A stretch of 64,000 bases of DNA from an uncultured Rhizobiaceae bacterium (GCA_947259295.1 CAMYMG010000058.1:124001-188000); one strand, 5' to 3'; positions 33,023 to 43,903 are shown, numbered from the stretch's first letter. Notes: a model not told the origin generated them from the sequence alone. Translations and numbers: made by a program.

Positions 33023-33369
33023 ATCGGCAACTCCAGAGCTTTGGCAATAATAGCATCGCCAAAGCGCTCGACATAGAGGGCACCGTCGACGGTGCGCTTG
33101 ACCAGCACGTTGCGGCGGTCCTGTTCATCGCGGTGGCGTGACACCAGTTTCAGACGCCCCATCGTGTCCAGGGCGCGGGTGATGACGGGCTTGGTCACGT
33201 CGAGCCTCGCAGCCAAGCCCCTCACCGTATGCGGTGGCCGCTCGAGATAGATGGTGAGGAGGATTGCCATCTGGCGCATGGTCAGGTCGGGCGCGTCATC
33301 GCGCACCTCGGACAGGGTAACCTGCTGCCACAGTTGCAGTGCCTGGCTCGGGCGCAAGGAAATCGACAT
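33019..33369 (-). CDS. MarR-family/winged-helix transcriptional regulator
   Basis: LTMRQMAILLTIYLERPPHTVRGLAARLDVTKPVITRALDTMGRLKLVSRHRDEQDRRNVLVKRT; likely start Met at 33369. Confidence 0.85.
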   Translation of the reverse strand: MSISLRPSQALQLWQQVTLSEVRDDAPDLTMRQMAILLTIYLERPPHTVRGLAARLDVTKPVITRALDTMGRLKLVSRHRDEQDRRNVLVKRTVDGALYVERFGDAIIAKALELPI

Positions 33370-33437
33370 GCCGACAGCATGAACCGAAATTGTTTCGTAT
33401 CCGTTTCGGTCCTTGCGTCGAGCGCGGCCCGCCCTGT

Positions 33438-34808
33438 TCAGCCAAATCGTGCGGAAATGACCCGCTCCAGAGCCCTGATACACTGTGCCTCGCCGCCGGC
33501 GGGCCCGTGCGGCCGATCCTTCGGGCTCCATGCGAAAATATCGAAATGCGCCCAAGCCGTCGTCTTCTCGACAAAACGCCTGAGAAACAATGCCGCCGTG
33601 ACCGAGCCGGCGAAACCATCTGACGTCACATTGTTGATATCGGCGACCTTCGAGGCGAGGTTCTTGTCATAGGGACGCCAGAGCGGCATCCGCCACATGG
33701 GGTCCTCGACCGCAGCCGAGGCTGCGGCCAGTTCGCCGGCCAGGGTGTCGTCATCGGTGTAGAAGGGCGGCAGGTCGGGCCCGAGGGCGACACGGGCGGC
33801 ACCCGTCAGGGTCGCCATGTCGATCAGCATCTGCGGCTCCTCCTCGTCGGCGAGCGCGAGCGCATCGGCCAGCACCAGACGCCCTTCGGCGTCGGTGTTG
33901 CCGATTTCAACCGACAGCCCCTTGCGGCTTTTAAGCACGTCGCCCGGTCGAAACGCATTGCCGGCAATCGCATTCTCGACGGCAGGGATGAGCACGCGCA
34001 GCCTCACCTTCAGATCGGCCGCCATGATCATGGAGGCGAGGCCGAGCACATTGGCTGCGCCCCCCATGTCCTTCTTCATCAGCAGCATGCCGCTCGCCGG
34101 CTTGATATCAAGGCCGCCCGTGTCGAAGCAGACACCCTTGCCCACCAGCGTCACCCTGGGTGCGGATTTTTCGCCCCAGACCATGTCGATCAGGCGCGGT
34201 GCCTTGTCGGACGCGCGTCCGACGGCATGGATCATCGGAAAATTGCGGGAAAGAAGGTCGTCGCCCGCGACAACCGTGACCTTTGCCTTGTGGGCCTTGG
34301 CCAGTTCCCGAACGGCGCGTTCGAGCTCGTCAGGCCCCATATCGTTGGTCGGCGTGTTGACGAGATCCCGGGTCAGGAAAACGCCGGCGGCGGTGCGACG
34401 GAGGTAACCGACGTCCACGCCTGCCGGCGGGTTAAAGCGGATCCTGGTGTCGGATTTCTTGGTGTAGCGGGAGAATTCATAGCTTCCGAGGACGAGGCCG
34501 AGCGAGGCGAGTTCGGGATGCGCGACGGCCCCCGAAAACTGCCAGTCCCCCGCGGGCAGGCTCTTTGCCAGCGCTCCGGCGCCGAGCCCCGATGGTTCGC
34601 CCTGCTTTCCGGTGCCAAAGAGTGCGGCAGCGACCGTCCCGTCGGAGCCGGGCACGAGCAAGGTTCGGCCCGCCTCGCCTGAAAAGCCGTTGGCGGTCGC
34701 CCAGGCCAATTCCCTGTCGCCCAAACCCACGCCAGCCAATTCGCCCTTGGCGATGAAGTGTACCGGTCGGGCGTTTTTGGTTTTTTTCGCGACGATTTCA
34801 ACTGACAT
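33438..34808 (-). CDS. leucyl aminopeptidase family (M17) protein
   Basis: GKGVCFDTGGLDIKPASGMLLMKKDMGGAANVLG and NTDAEGRLVLADALALAD; start Met at 34808 (MSVEIVAKK). Confidence 0.93.
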   Translation of the reverse strand: MSVEIVAKKTKNARPVHFIAKGELAGVGLGDRELAWATANGFSGEAGRTLLVPGSDGTVAAALFGTGKQGEPSGLGAGALAKSLPAGDWQFSGAVAHPELASLGLVLGSYEFSRYTKKSDTRIRFNPPAGVDVGYLRRTAAGVFLTRDLVNTPTNDMGPDELERAVRELAKAHKAKVTVVAGDDLLSRNFPMIHAVGRASDKAPRLIDMVWGEKSAPRVTLVGKGVCFDTGGLDIKPASGMLLMKKDMGGAANVLGLASMIMAADLKVRLRVLIPAVENAIAGNAFRPGDVLKSRKGLSVEIGNTDAEGRLVLADALALADEEEPQMLIDMATLTGAARVALGPDLPPFYTDDDTLAGELAAASAAVEDPMWRMPLWRPYDKNLASKVADINNVTSDGFAGSVTAALFLRRFVEKTTAWAHFDIFAWSPKDRPHGPAGGEAQCIRALERVISARFG

Positions 34809-34935
34809 CCGGCCTTCTACCCTTCGCTGTTTGGAGGCGTCCCTTAACCATCCGTTAGGGTTAACAGAATATTTATCCAGCTTGGCAGAGGATGCGAAAG
34901 CGACCCTGCAAGAACGAATGGGAGCCCCTTCGCAG

Positions 34936-35757
34936 ATGTTGACCAGCCGCGCCATGAACGCAACGGGAAAAAGGCTGCTTCTGGCCGCCACAGCCTTGAC
35001 GCTGGCGGCCAGCGTTGCCGGTTGCGGGACGAGCAAGCTCACCACCGGCTCCATCTCAAGAGATTCGGGAACCGCGGTCGAGCAGATGTCTGCCGGCGAG
35101 TTGCGCAAGGCCGGAACCAGCCTTGGCAAGGCATATGCCAAGGACCCCAAGGATAAAGCGACGGCCCTGCGCTATTCGGCGGTGCTGCAGATGAACGGCC
35201 AGACCGCCCAGTCGCTCGCCGTGATGCGCAAGCTGGCGATCGACTATCCCACGGACCGTGACGTCCTAGCCGCCTACGGCAAATCGCTCGCAGGCGCCGG
35301 TGAACTCCAGCCCGCACTCGAAGCCGTGCGCCGTGCCCAGACGCCGGAGTATCCGGACTGGAAGCTGCTTTCGGCCGAAGCCGCCATACTGGACCAGTTG
35401 GGACAGACCGGCGAAGCGCGCAACATCTATCGACGTGCCCTGGACCTGAAGCCTAACGAGCCATCCATCCTGTCCAACCTTGGGATGTCCTATGTGCTGG
35501 AAGGCGACCTGAAAACGGCGGAGAGCTATATGCGCACCGCTTCCGAACAGCCCGGCGCCGACAGCCGCGTGCGCCAGAACCTGGCACTGGTCGTCGGCCT
35601 GCAGGGGCGCTTCGACGAGGCCGAAAAGATCGCCGGTTCGGAACTTTCGCCAGACCAAGCCCAGGCAAACATCACCTATCTGCGCTCCATGCTGTCGCAG
35701 CAGAATGCCTGGAACCAGCTCAAGGACGAAGACAAGAAAAAGTCCGATACGAACTGA
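34936..35757 (+). CDS. tadD: TadD-like tetratricopeptide-repeat lipoprotein
   Basis: Lipobox VAGCG; TPR-like repeats; convergent with and adjacent to the tad/cpa genes. Confidence 0.82.
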   Translation: MLTSRAMNATGKRLLLAATALTLAASVAGCGTSKLTTGSISRDSGTAVEQMSAGELRKAGTSLGKAYAKDPKDKATALRYSAVLQMNGQTAQSLAVMRKLAIDYPTDRDVLAAYGKSLAGAGELQPALEAVRRAQTPEYPDWKLLSAEAAILDQLGQTGEARNIYRRALDLKPNEPSILSNLGMSYVLEGDLKTAESYMRTASEQPGADSRVRQNLALVVGLQGRFDEAEKIAGSELSPDQAQANITYLRSMLSQQNAWNQLKDEDKKKSDTN

Positions 35758-35786
35758 GTTCGGACCAGACGCAGCGCTTTCGGCAC

Positions 35787-35822
35787 AAAAAATGGCCAGT
35801 CGCGAAGACTGGCCATTTTTTT
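35787..35822. terminator. bidirectional terminator between tadD and tadC
   Basis: AAAAAATGGCCAGTC-GCGAA-GACTGGCCATTTTTTT perfect stem with A- and T-tracts on both sides, between convergent genes. Confidence 0.88.
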
Positions 35823-35840
35823 GTTTGTCCGATAACGGTT

Positions 35841-36860
35841 CTATTCCTGCATGGTCTTCGGACCGTCGCCGAAGATGCCTCCCTGCTGGCTTACCTGGAT
35901 GCCTGCCGGACCGAGGATGATGGCGAACAGCACCGGCAGAAAGAACAGGATCATCGGCACGGTGAGCTTCGGCGGCAGGGCTGCCGCCTTCTTCTCGGCC
36001 GCATTCATGCGCATGTCGCGGCTTTCGCTTGCCAGGACGCGCAGTGCGTGCGCGACGGGCGTACCGTAGCGTTCGGCCTGGACCAGCGCCTGGGCAACCG
36101 ACTTGACCGTTTCCAGGCCCGTTCTGGCCGCCAGGTTGTCGTAGGCCTGCTTGCGCTCAGGCAGATAGGAAAGCTCGGCATTGGTGAGGATCAGTTCCTC
36201 GGCCAGGGCAATGGACTGGCCGCCGATCTCGTCGGCCACTTTCTTGATCGCCGCCTCGATGGACATGCCCGACTCCACGCAGATCAGCATGAGATCGAGC
36301 GCGTCCGGCCAGGCCAACTGGATCGACTGCTTGCGCTTGGTGGCGCGGTTGTTGACGTAGAGGACCGGCGCGTAGAAGCCGGCATAGGCCATCACAACGC
36401 ACACAAACCCCTTGATCAGGGGCGGCTGCTCCGGAAGGCCACCCAGAAGAAACGTGTAGGCGACAGTCACCGCGAAGAACACGAACGGCAGAACGAGCCG
36501 GAAGAACAGGAACCGGGTGAGCGGGTTCTGGCCGCGGAAACCGGCGACCTTGAGCTTGGCTACCGTGCTCTCGTCGACGAGTGCGCGGCGCAGATCCAGC
36601 CTGTCCACGATGGCGCGCATGCCGACCGACTGTTCCTCGCGCAGGCCCTTGCGACGCCTGTCGGCCTCGACGGCCAGTCTCGCGCGCTGCTTGGCGCGAA
36701 GCTCGTCGCGTTCGAGCGCGACGGACTTCATCCTCGACTTCAGCGTATTGCCGCTCAGTGCCGGCAGGACCGTGAAGATCGTTGCAAAGACGGCGATGCC
36801 TACCAGCAGGGCGATGATGAAGGCGGGGTCGGTTATGGCCTTGACGACTTGTGCGGTCAT
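35841..36860 (-). CDS. tadC: TadC, type II secretion F-family pilus assembly protein
   Basis: T2SF domain: WPDALDLMLICVESGMSIEAAIKKVADE, LVQAERYGTPVAHALRVLA. Confidence 0.92.
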   Translation of the reverse strand: MTAQVVKAITDPAFIIALLVGIAVFATIFTVLPALSGNTLKSRMKSVALERDELRAKQRARLAVEADRRRKGLREEQSVGMRAIVDRLDLRRALVDESTVAKLKVAGFRGQNPLTRFLFFRLVLPFVFFAVTVAYTFLLGGLPEQPPLIKGFVCVVMAYAGFYAPVLYVNNRATKRKQSIQLAWPDALDLMLICVESGMSIEAAIKKVADEIGGQSIALAEELILTNAELSYLPERKQAYDNLAARTGLETVKSVAQALVQAERYGTPVAHALRVLASESRDMRMNAAEKKAAALPPKLTVPMILFFLPVLFAIILGPAGIQVSQQGGIFGDGPKTMQE

Positions 36861-36872
36861 GCTGCTCGGCCC

Positions 36873-37886
36873 CTAGACGTCGAAGTTCATCATCTTGCGC
36901 ATCACGAAGATGCCGATCGACATCCAGACCCCCGCGATGCCGAGAATGAGATGCCCGGTGCTCGTCGTAAACAGCGGCATGATGTAGTTCGGGCTGGAAA
37001 AGTAGACCAGCGTCGCAACGACGAAGGGCAGCGCGCCGATGATGACGGCGGACGCCTTGGCCTCCATGGACAGGGCCTGGACCTTTGCCTTCATCTTCTT
37101 GCGGTCGCGCAGAACGCGCGACAGATTGCCCAGCGCCTCGGACAGATTGCCGCCCGCCTGCTGCTGGATCTGAATGACGATGCCGAAGAAACCGGCCTCC
37201 GAGCATGGCATCGTTTCCTGCATTCGGACTGCCGCGTCCGGTATCGACATTCCGATCTGCTGGGACTCGACGATGCGGCGAAACTCGGTGCGCACCGGCT
37301 CGGGCGCCTCACTTGCGATCAACCGGATCCCGTCGTTCAGCGGCAGACCGGACTTGACGGCGCGCACGATGATGTCGAGCGAATTGGGAAACTCGTTCAG
37401 GAACGCCTTCACGCGCCTGCCACGCTGGAAGGAAACGAACCACCGCGGCAGACCCAGCGTGCCGGCAATCAGCGCGCCCGGGAGCACGAGCAGCGGCGCA
37501 TTCATGAAATAGGCGCCGATCGTCACCATTACCCCGCAGACGACCGAAAGCATGTAGAATTTTTCGATCGAGACCGACATGCCCGCCTGCCGCAACTGGA
37601 CCTTCAGCGGCGGCTTCTTGATGTTCTTGTTCGATGCCAGTTGCTTCGCGTCGAGTTCCTTGAGCGAGTCCTGGACGGATTTCCTGCGCTTGGCCGCATC
37701 GGCTGCGCGGTCGCGCGACGCCTTGACGACGGATCTGTCCGTCTCGGCGTTCTTGACGCTCTGGAGGCGCCTGCCCGCGGTGTTTTCGCTGGCTATCCGG
37801 TTGAAAAGGAAGGCATAAGCGACCGCACCCGCGCTGCAGCCAGCCAGGGCTATGAAGGCCAATATGGTCGTGTCAATTCCAAACAT
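36873..37886 (-). CDS. tadB: TadB, type II secretion F-family pilus assembly protein
   Basis: LRQAGMSVSIEKFYMLS, FPNSLDIIVRAVKSGLPLNDGIRLIASE. Confidence 0.92.
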   Translation of the reverse strand: MFGIDTTILAFIALAGCSAGAVAYAFLFNRIASENTAGRRLQSVKNAETDRSVVKASRDRAADAAKRRKSVQDSLKELDAKQLASNKNIKKPPLKVQLRQAGMSVSIEKFYMLSVVCGVMVTIGAYFMNAPLLVLPGALIAGTLGLPRWFVSFQRGRRVKAFLNEFPNSLDIIVRAVKSGLPLNDGIRLIASEAPEPVRTEFRRIVESQQIGMSIPDAAVRMQETMPCSEAGFFGIVIQIQQQAGGNLSEALGNLSRVLRDRKKMKAKVQALSMEAKASAVIIGALPFVVATLVYFSSPNYIMPLFTTSTGHLILGIAGVWMSIGIFVMRKMMNFDV

Positions 37887-37916
37887 CTGGAGCTAGCGCC
37901 TTCCTGGTCCGCCGGT

Positions 37917-39452
37917 TCAATCCGCCCGCTTCTCCATTGCCTCGAGCGCAGCGGCGAGACGCTGTTCCTCGCCGTAGTAGCGCGCGCGGTCCCAGAAATG
38001 CGGTCGACCGATGCCGGTGGATACGTGCTCACCCATCAGCTTGCCGCTCGCATCCTCACCCTTGATATTGTAGAGGACCAGGTCCTGGGTGATGATGACG
38101 TCGCCTTCCATGCCGATCACCTCGGTGATGTGCGTGATGCGACGCGAGCCGTCGCGAAGGCGGGCCGCCTGGATGATGATATCGACCGAGCCGACGACAA
38201 TCTCGCGCACCGTCTTCTGCGGTAGGGTGTAGCCGCCCATCGCGATCATGGACTCGATACGATTGAGGCACTCGCGCGGGCTGTTGGAGTGGATCGTGCC
38301 CATCGAGCCGTCGTGACCGGTGTTCATCGCCTGCAGCAGGTCGAACACCTCGGGTCCGCGCACCTCGCCCACGATGATGCGTTCAGGACGCATGCGCAGG
38401 CAGTTCTTGACCAGGTCGCGCATGGTGACCTCGCCCTCGCCCTCGAGATTGGCCGGCCGGGTTTCCAGGCGCACCACATGCGGCTGCTGCAACTGGAGCT
38501 CGGCGGAGTCCTCGCAGGTTATGACGCGCTCTTCGCGATCGATGTAGTTGGTCAGGCAGTTCAACAGCGTCGTCTTGCCGGAACCGGTACCGCCGGAGAT
38601 CACGATATTGCAGCGGACGCGCCCGATGATCTTGAGTACCTCGGCACCCTGCGGCGATATCGCGCCGAACTTGACGAGCTGATCGAGGGTGAGCTTGTCC
38701 TTCTTGAACTTTCTGATCGTGAGTGCAGTGCCGTCGATCGCCAGAGGCGGCGCTATGACGTTGACGCGCGAGCCGTCGGGCAGGCGCGCGTCGCAGATCG
38801 GGCTCGATTCATCGACGCGTCGGCCGACCTGGCTGACGATGCGCTGACAAATGTTCAGCAATTGCTGATTGTCGCGAAACCGGATGCCGGTCTGTTCGAC
38901 CTTGCCGTTCACCTCGATGTAGACGTTCTTGGAGCCGTTCACCATGATGTCGGCGATGTCGTCGCGGGCGAGAAGGGGCTCAAGCGGGCCATAGCCCAGA
39001 ACGTCGTTACAGATGTCCTCGAGCAGTTCCTCCTGCTCGGATATCGTCATCGCGAAGTTCTTGATCGCGATGATGTCGTTGACAATATCGCGGATCTCCT
39101 CCCGGGCGCTGTCGGGATCGAGCTTGGCAAGCTGCGAGAGATCGATCGTGTCGATCAGCGCGGAGAACACCTGGCTTTTGGTGTCGTAGTAGCTCTCGCT
39201 CCGCTCGCGCTGCAGTCTCTTGGGTTCGGCAGCGATTGGTGGCGCCTCGACAGTCCGGCGAGCCGGCGCCGCGGGTGCCGGTGCGGGGGCCGCGTCAGCC
39301 CTCGGCGTCGAGGGTGACTCCGCCGACGGCTTTGGGGCCTCGGCGGCCGGTGTCCGCGGCGCCTCGGCGACGGTCTCGCTGACGGCTGGCGTCGAGGGAC
39401 GGAATTCGGGCGTCCCCTTGGTGCCGTCGTCTTTGCCTCTCTTACCAAACAT
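37917..39452 (-). CDS. cpaF: CpaF/TadA pilus assembly ATPase
   Basis: [17 protein letters not shown] Walker [41 protein letters not shown]. Confidence 0.96.
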   Translation of the reverse strand: MFGKRGKDDGTKGTPEFRPSTPAVSETVAEAPRTPAAEAPKPSAESPSTPRADAAPAPAPAAPARRTVEAPPIAAEPKRLQRERSESYYDTKSQVFSALIDTIDLSQLAKLDPDSAREEIRDIVNDIIAIKNFAMTISEQEELLEDICNDVLGYGPLEPLLARDDIADIMVNGSKNVYIEVNGKVEQTGIRFRDNQQLLNICQRIVSQVGRRVDESSPICDARLPDGSRVNVIAPPLAIDGTALTIRKFKKDKLTLDQLVKFGAISPQGAEVLKIIGRVRCNIVISGGTGSGKTTLLNCLTNYIDREERVITCEDSAELQLQQPHVVRLETRPANLEGEGEVTMRDLVKNCLRMRPERIIVGEVRGPEVFDLLQAMNTGHDGSMGTIHSNSPRECLNRIESMIAMGGYTLPQKTVREIVVGSVDIIIQAARLRDGSRRITHITEVIGMEGDVIITQDLVLYNIKGEDASGKLMGEHVSTGIGRPHFWDRARYYGEEQRLAAALEAMEKRAD

Positions 39453-39481
39453 AGTCGTTTACCAATTCAGCTGTCGGACAA

Positions 39482-40762
39482 TCAGTTCTTCTTCATTTTC
39501 AACCTGCCCAGCAGATCGCCCAGTCCCGGCTTTTTCTTCGCCTTAATCTCGCTGCGGCCTGTCAGAACATGTGCCATCTCATTCACGGTCTGGACGATCG
39601 CGTGACCGGCATCCATCTCGCCCAGCATCCGGCCGTTGTTCGCAGCGTTTCCGAACAGCAGCGGGTCAAACGGAATCGTTGCCATCGGCGTGATCCCGAG
39701 TGGTTCGGCGAAATCGGACGGGCTGATTTCCGGGCGTTTCGGGATCCCCATCTGGTTGATCACAAGCTTCGGCGGCGCGTCGTTCGGGCGCAGACGCTTC
39801 AGCATGTCGACCATGTTCTTGGCGTTGCGAAGATTGGCGAGTTCAGGCGTCGCAGTGATGACGATCTCGTCGGCCTTGGTCAAAGTCGCCTTGGTCCAGC
39901 CTGTCCAGACGTGCGGCAGGTCGAGCACCAGGAGCGGCGCGCTGCGCTGCGCTGTATCGATGATCTGCCCGAACGCGTCCGGGTCGAAGTCGTAGACGCG
40001 CTCGAGCGTCGAGGGTGCTGCCAGCAGCGACAGATGCTCCGAGCACTGCGCCAGCAGCCGGTCGAGATACACCTCGTCGATCCGCTCGGGCGAGAAGACA
40101 GCCTCGGCAATACCCTGCGCGGGATCCTGATCGAAGTTGATGTTGGCCGTACCGAAAGCCAGGTCGAGATCAGCCACAACCACTTCGGACTTGAACAGGT
40201 TCGACATGGACCAGGCGAGATTGTGTGCAATCGTCGAGGACCCGACACCGCCCTTTGCGCCAATGAAGGCTATCGAGCGGCCGATCGGCTCGGCGTCGGG
40301 GTCGACGAAGATCGTCGAGATCACACTCACGACGTCTGCCATGGAGATCGGGGCGACGACATATTCCGAAATGCCGGAGCGGATCAGCTCACGGTACAAT
40401 CCGACGTCGTTGTAGTGGCCGATGACAACTACCTTGGTGCTCGGGTCGCAATATTCGGCCAGTTGCCCAAGCGATTCGAGCAACTGGGTCGGTTCGCTGC
40501 GCGACTCCAGTATGATCAGGTTGGGCGTTGGCGCGGACTGATAGAACTCGATTGCTGTCGCCACGCCGCCCATATGGACCTTCAGGTGCGCCTTCGACAT
40601 GCGGCGATCCTCGCCGGCACGCTCGATAGGCTGCGCAACGCCGTCGGTCTCGCAGAACGCCTGGATGGAGATGCGCGGCACCGGGCGCAGTGCCTGCATC
40701 GCGGCAATCTCGCGTTCGCCATTTTCGCCGTCTGCCGGGCTGTCATATGCCAGATTGGTCAT
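39482..40762 (-). CDS. cpaE: CpaE/TadZ ParA-like pilus localisation ATPase
   Basis: Receiver-like N-terminus then FIGAKGGVGSSTIAHNLAWSMS deviant Walker A. Confidence 0.93.
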   Translation of the reverse strand: MTNLAYDSPADGENGEREIAAMQALRPVPRISIQAFCETDGVAQPIERAGEDRRMSKAHLKVHMGGVATAIEFYQSAPTPNLIILESRSEPTQLLESLGQLAEYCDPSTKVVVIGHYNDVGLYRELIRSGISEYVVAPISMADVVSVISTIFVDPDAEPIGRSIAFIGAKGGVGSSTIAHNLAWSMSNLFKSEVVVADLDLAFGTANINFDQDPAQGIAEAVFSPERIDEVYLDRLLAQCSEHLSLLAAPSTLERVYDFDPDAFGQIIDTAQRSAPLLVLDLPHVWTGWTKATLTKADEIVITATPELANLRNAKNMVDMLKRLRPNDAPPKLVINQMGIPKRPEISPSDFAEPLGITPMATIPFDPLLFGNAANNGRMLGEMDAGHAIVQTVNEMAHVLTGRSEIKAKKKPGLGDLLGRLKMKKN

Positions 40763-40789
40763 GTTGCCTTATCCCAATTGTCGGCCGGA

Positions 40790-41518
40790 TCAATAATCGA
40801 TGTTCGGCTCAAATCCTGGCGGTGCGTCTCGGTAGTCACCGATCACGGCATCGCGGTTGTCGGCGTCGATTGGCGTCTGCTTCCTCGGTCCGAGCAGGTC
40901 CTGCGGATTTGCCACCTGCGCGGCAAGGTTGTTCTGCGACGGGCAACCGAAATTCGCATAGTGCTTGTTCTCGCTGGTCTCGAGGATGTCCTTTGGCCAA
41001 CGTCCGCACTTGTCGGTGTGAGAACGCATGGCAGCGTAGGAGATCCGAACGGGCGCCGAAGTTTCCTCGGGCCCAGCCTGATACGAGGCGAACATGATGC
41101 GGCTTGACGGGATGCCGGCTCGGGTCGCGACCGATGCAAAGTCATGTGCCGCGTCCGCCGCGGCGACGGCGTTCGGCGATCCCATAGGGGAGATGATGTT
41201 GAGAACCGGTGCCGCCGTCCTGTCATAGCCGACGAGAAATCCTTCAAGCGAATCTCTTTGCTGGCGCGTCGCACCCCTGCTGCTTGCCCCGACGGGCAGG
41301 TCGAGCGTCTGCTGCTGCTCGCCGATCACGATCGGGTGGTTCGTCCTGTAGTCGTCCGGAACCGAGCCGACAATTACGGAGTCCCGCTTCTGCCAGGCGC
41401 AGCCGGACAGCAGCAAGGCGGTCGCAATTGCCACCAGGGGCAACGTCGAGCGCTTGTGCATCCGGAATGCTGCAGAAGGCAGAGAGCGCGCATTGGCTTT
41501 GAACGATGCATCAGACAT
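40790..41518 (-). CDS. cpaD: CpaD pilus assembly lipoprotein
   Basis: Lipobox LLSGCAW; CGRWPKDILETSENKHYANFGCPSQNNLAAQVANPQDLLGPR is CpaD-specific. Confidence 0.93.
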   Translation of the reverse strand: MSDASFKANARSLPSAAFRMHKRSTLPLVAIATALLLSGCAWQKRDSVIVGSVPDDYRTNHPIVIGEQQQTLDLPVGASSRGATRQQRDSLEGFLVGYDRTAAPVLNIISPMGSPNAVAAADAAHDFASVATRAGIPSSRIMFASYQAGPEETSAPVRISYAAMRSHTDKCGRWPKDILETSENKHYANFGCPSQNNLAAQVANPQDLLGPRKQTPIDADNRDAVIGDYRDAPPGFEPNIDY

Positions 41519-41534
41519 AGCCTGAAATCCCCGC

Positions 41535-43091
41535 TTACTTGTAGATGTAGCCAACGACGCCGTGGTAGCGGCCGTTTGGCAGGTTGGTTTGCATCGTTCC
41601 GTAGACGCGGTTCACACGGCCGAGGAACATGCCGGCGCCGTCGCTTGCGGGTGTGAAGTTGTCCGTCGGGCTGGCAAGCTGGTTGCGGGCCACCGGGCGG
41701 GCGATATAGGGCGTCACTATGATGACGAGTTCGGTCTCGTTGCGAATGAAATCGCGGCTGCGGAACAGGGTTCCGAGCACGGGAATCTTGGACAGGCCGG
41801 GCGTTCCGTTGATCGCCTGCTTGACATCGTCGCGGACCAGACCGGCAATCATCATCGAGCCGCCGGAGGGAAGTTCGACAGTCGTGTCGGCAAGGCGCTT
41901 CCTGATCGACAACGAGGTCATTCCCGGACGGCGGAATGTCGCACCGCGCTGACCGCCGCCAGAAAGTGCGACCGATCCCTCATCCGTAGGCTCAGAGACC
42001 GATGTGCGAATTTTCAGGCTGATGCGGCCGGGCGACAGAACGACGGGCTTGAATTCTAAACCTATACCGTACTCGATCTTTTCAACCTCGTAGGTGACCG
42101 AGCCGTTGTCGCCGGGTGCCTGGTTGGTAACGAGGTTGAACTCGCCGCCGACCCGGAACGTAGCCTGCTGGCCGGAGACCGCCGTCAGCGTCGGCTCGGC
42201 CAGCGTTTTCATCACGCCGGCCTGCTCCATCGCATTGAGATAGGCGTCGATAGCGGATGTGCCGATCGAGGCCTGCGTCCCGCCAATTGGCTTGCCGAGC
42301 CCTGGAAGACTCTCGGTGATGGCGCCCCAGCTTATGCCGTTGGACGCGCCGTCGGCGATCATGTTGACGCCGAGCTGCTTCATCACGTTGCGGCTGACTT
42401 CCGCCACCGTGACCTTCAGCATCACCTGGTCCTCACCGATGATCTGGATCAGGTTGACGATGTTGCTGACCTGTCTCGTGGCGTCCGGATTGTCGATGTC
42501 GACCCCGCCGCCATCGCTCGATGCGGCCGCGGTCTGCGAGTACTGACCGGTCGTCGCTTCACCGCCCCTGACGAGCATGTTGGCGATCTGCGCTGCCCGG
42601 CTTGCGTCCAGCGGCGTGTCGACCGTGCCGGTCAACACGACGTTGTCGTTGATCAGCTCGACCTTGACGTTGGATGTCGGGATGAAGCGCTTGATATTCT
42701 CCTCGACACCCGCGGTGTCGCGCTCGACGCTGAGGTCGAGACTTACGATCTGCTCGCCGTTCGGTCCGAAAACGAAGATGTTCGTCTCGCCGACGCTCTT
42801 GCCGAACAGGTAGATGCGGCGCGCGGTACGCGTGACGGCGTCTGCGACGGCCGGATTGGCGACCAGGATGTCATAGGCGTCGGCCGGCAAATCGATCACG
42901 ACCGACTTGTTCAGCCCAAGCTTCACGCGCTGCGAGGCCGACATCGATCCCACCTGGGCCTGGCCGCTGGCGGCCTGGGCACCCCTGGGGTCTTCAAATC
43001 CGGTGCTGGCCATGAGCGCGCCGAGGGCCGCGGCGACGACGGTTGCTGTCTTTGCACCCCCGCGGGTCGGCAAAATCACCCTTGATTTCAT
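41535..43091 (-). CDS. cpaC: CpaC/RcpA outer-membrane secretin
   Basis: N-terminal LGLNKSVVIDLPADAYDILVANPAVADAV; secretin core LAEPTLTAVSGQQATFRVGGEF...SIRKRLADTTVELPSGGSMMIAGLV. Confidence 0.95.
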   Translation of the reverse strand: MKSRVILPTRGGAKTATVVAAALGALMASTGFEDPRGAQAASGQAQVGSMSASQRVKLGLNKSVVIDLPADAYDILVANPAVADAVTRTARRIYLFGKSVGETNIFVFGPNGEQIVSLDLSVERDTAGVEENIKRFIPTSNVKVELINDNVVLTGTVDTPLDASRAAQIANMLVRGGEATTGQYSQTAAASSDGGGVDIDNPDATRQVSNIVNLIQIIGEDQVMLKVTVAEVSRNVMKQLGVNMIADGASNGISWGAITESLPGLGKPIGGTQASIGTSAIDAYLNAMEQAGVMKTLAEPTLTAVSGQQATFRVGGEFNLVTNQAPGDNGSVTYEVEKIEYGIGLEFKPVVLSPGRISLKIRTSVSEPTDEGSVALSGGGQRGATFRRPGMTSLSIRKRLADTTVELPSGGSMMIAGLVRDDVKQAINGTPGLSKIPVLGTLFRSRDFIRNETELVIIVTPYIARPVARNQLASPTDNFTPASDGAGMFLGRVNRVYGTMQTNLPNGRYHGVVGYIYK

Positions 43092-43903
43092 TTCCTTGCC
43101 CCCACTTCGGAAACTTCGCCTGACTTGATCAGTCGGACCGTGCCGCGCCTGCCGTTGCCCGAAACCAGGTAATCAGCCTCGTCGGTGACGACTTCCTGGG
43201 TATCGACAAGTGCCCTGAGCGACAGCGTCAGACGGTCGGCCATCTGCTGCGCCACGGTGATGATCTCAGCCTGCTGAGGCGTTAGCTCCAGCGTCGCCGT
43301 TTCGCCGACCTTGACGCGGCGGCCCTCCTCATCCTCCTGGATCGCCTGGTCAATCGCCAGAACCCGGATGTTCTTGAGAATGGTTTCGGTAATGAAGCCA
43401 CCGGTGGTCGTCGCCGTGTCCGAGCGCCGCGTCATGATCACATCGACATAGTCATTCGGAAGGATGAAGCCGCCCGCCGACGTGTCGGCTGCAATCTGCG
43501 TGGCAATGGCACGGCTGCCTGCCGGCAGGATCGACGACATGAAGCTCTGTCCCTCGCCGATCAGCTTGGACTTGCGCAATGGCTCGCCTGCGTACATGGC
43601 AACGCGAGCGACGGACGCCCGGTACTTTTCGAGGGCATCCGCCTCGCTCGAGCGGGTGATGAAGTTCTCATTCAGACCGCTCGTCGGCCACGATTGCCAG
43701 TCGAGCTGATCTCCGAGTGTGGCTCCCATGGGCACATCGCCCGTGAGGACCAACACGTCGGTTAGCTCGATCGCTGGTGCCGCCGAACCTTGCTCGACGA
43801 TAATTTCGGGCGCCGGAGCTACCATCATGTTCTTCGCGACGTAGCCCGCGCCACCTGCCGCGGCTACCGCTACGCCCAGAATTATAAGTCGGGATGCTGC
43901 CAT
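43088..43903 (-). CDS. cpaB: CpaB/RcpC Flp pilus assembly protein
   Basis: SAF-type domain; GSRAIATQIAADTSAGGFILPNDYVDVIMTRR; start Met at 43903. Confidence 0.93.
   Translation of the reverse strand: MAASRLIILGVAVAAAGGAGYVAKNMMVAPAPEIIVEQGSAAPAIELTDVLVLTGDVPMGATLGDQLDWQSWPTSGLNENFITRSSEADALEKYRASVARVAMYAGEPLRKSKLIGEGQSFMSSILPAGSRAIATQIAADTSAGGFILPNDYVDVIMTRRSDTATTTGGFITETILKNIRVLAIDQAIQEDEEGRRVKVGETATLELTPQQAEIITVAQQMADRLTLSLRALVDTQEVVTDEADYLVSGNGRRGTVRLIKSGEVSEVGARK

Noticed and set aside
36048-38225. 725-aa plus-strand ORF antisense to tadC, tadB and cpaF
   Set aside because: Spans three well-supported genes on the other strand; no independent domain signal.
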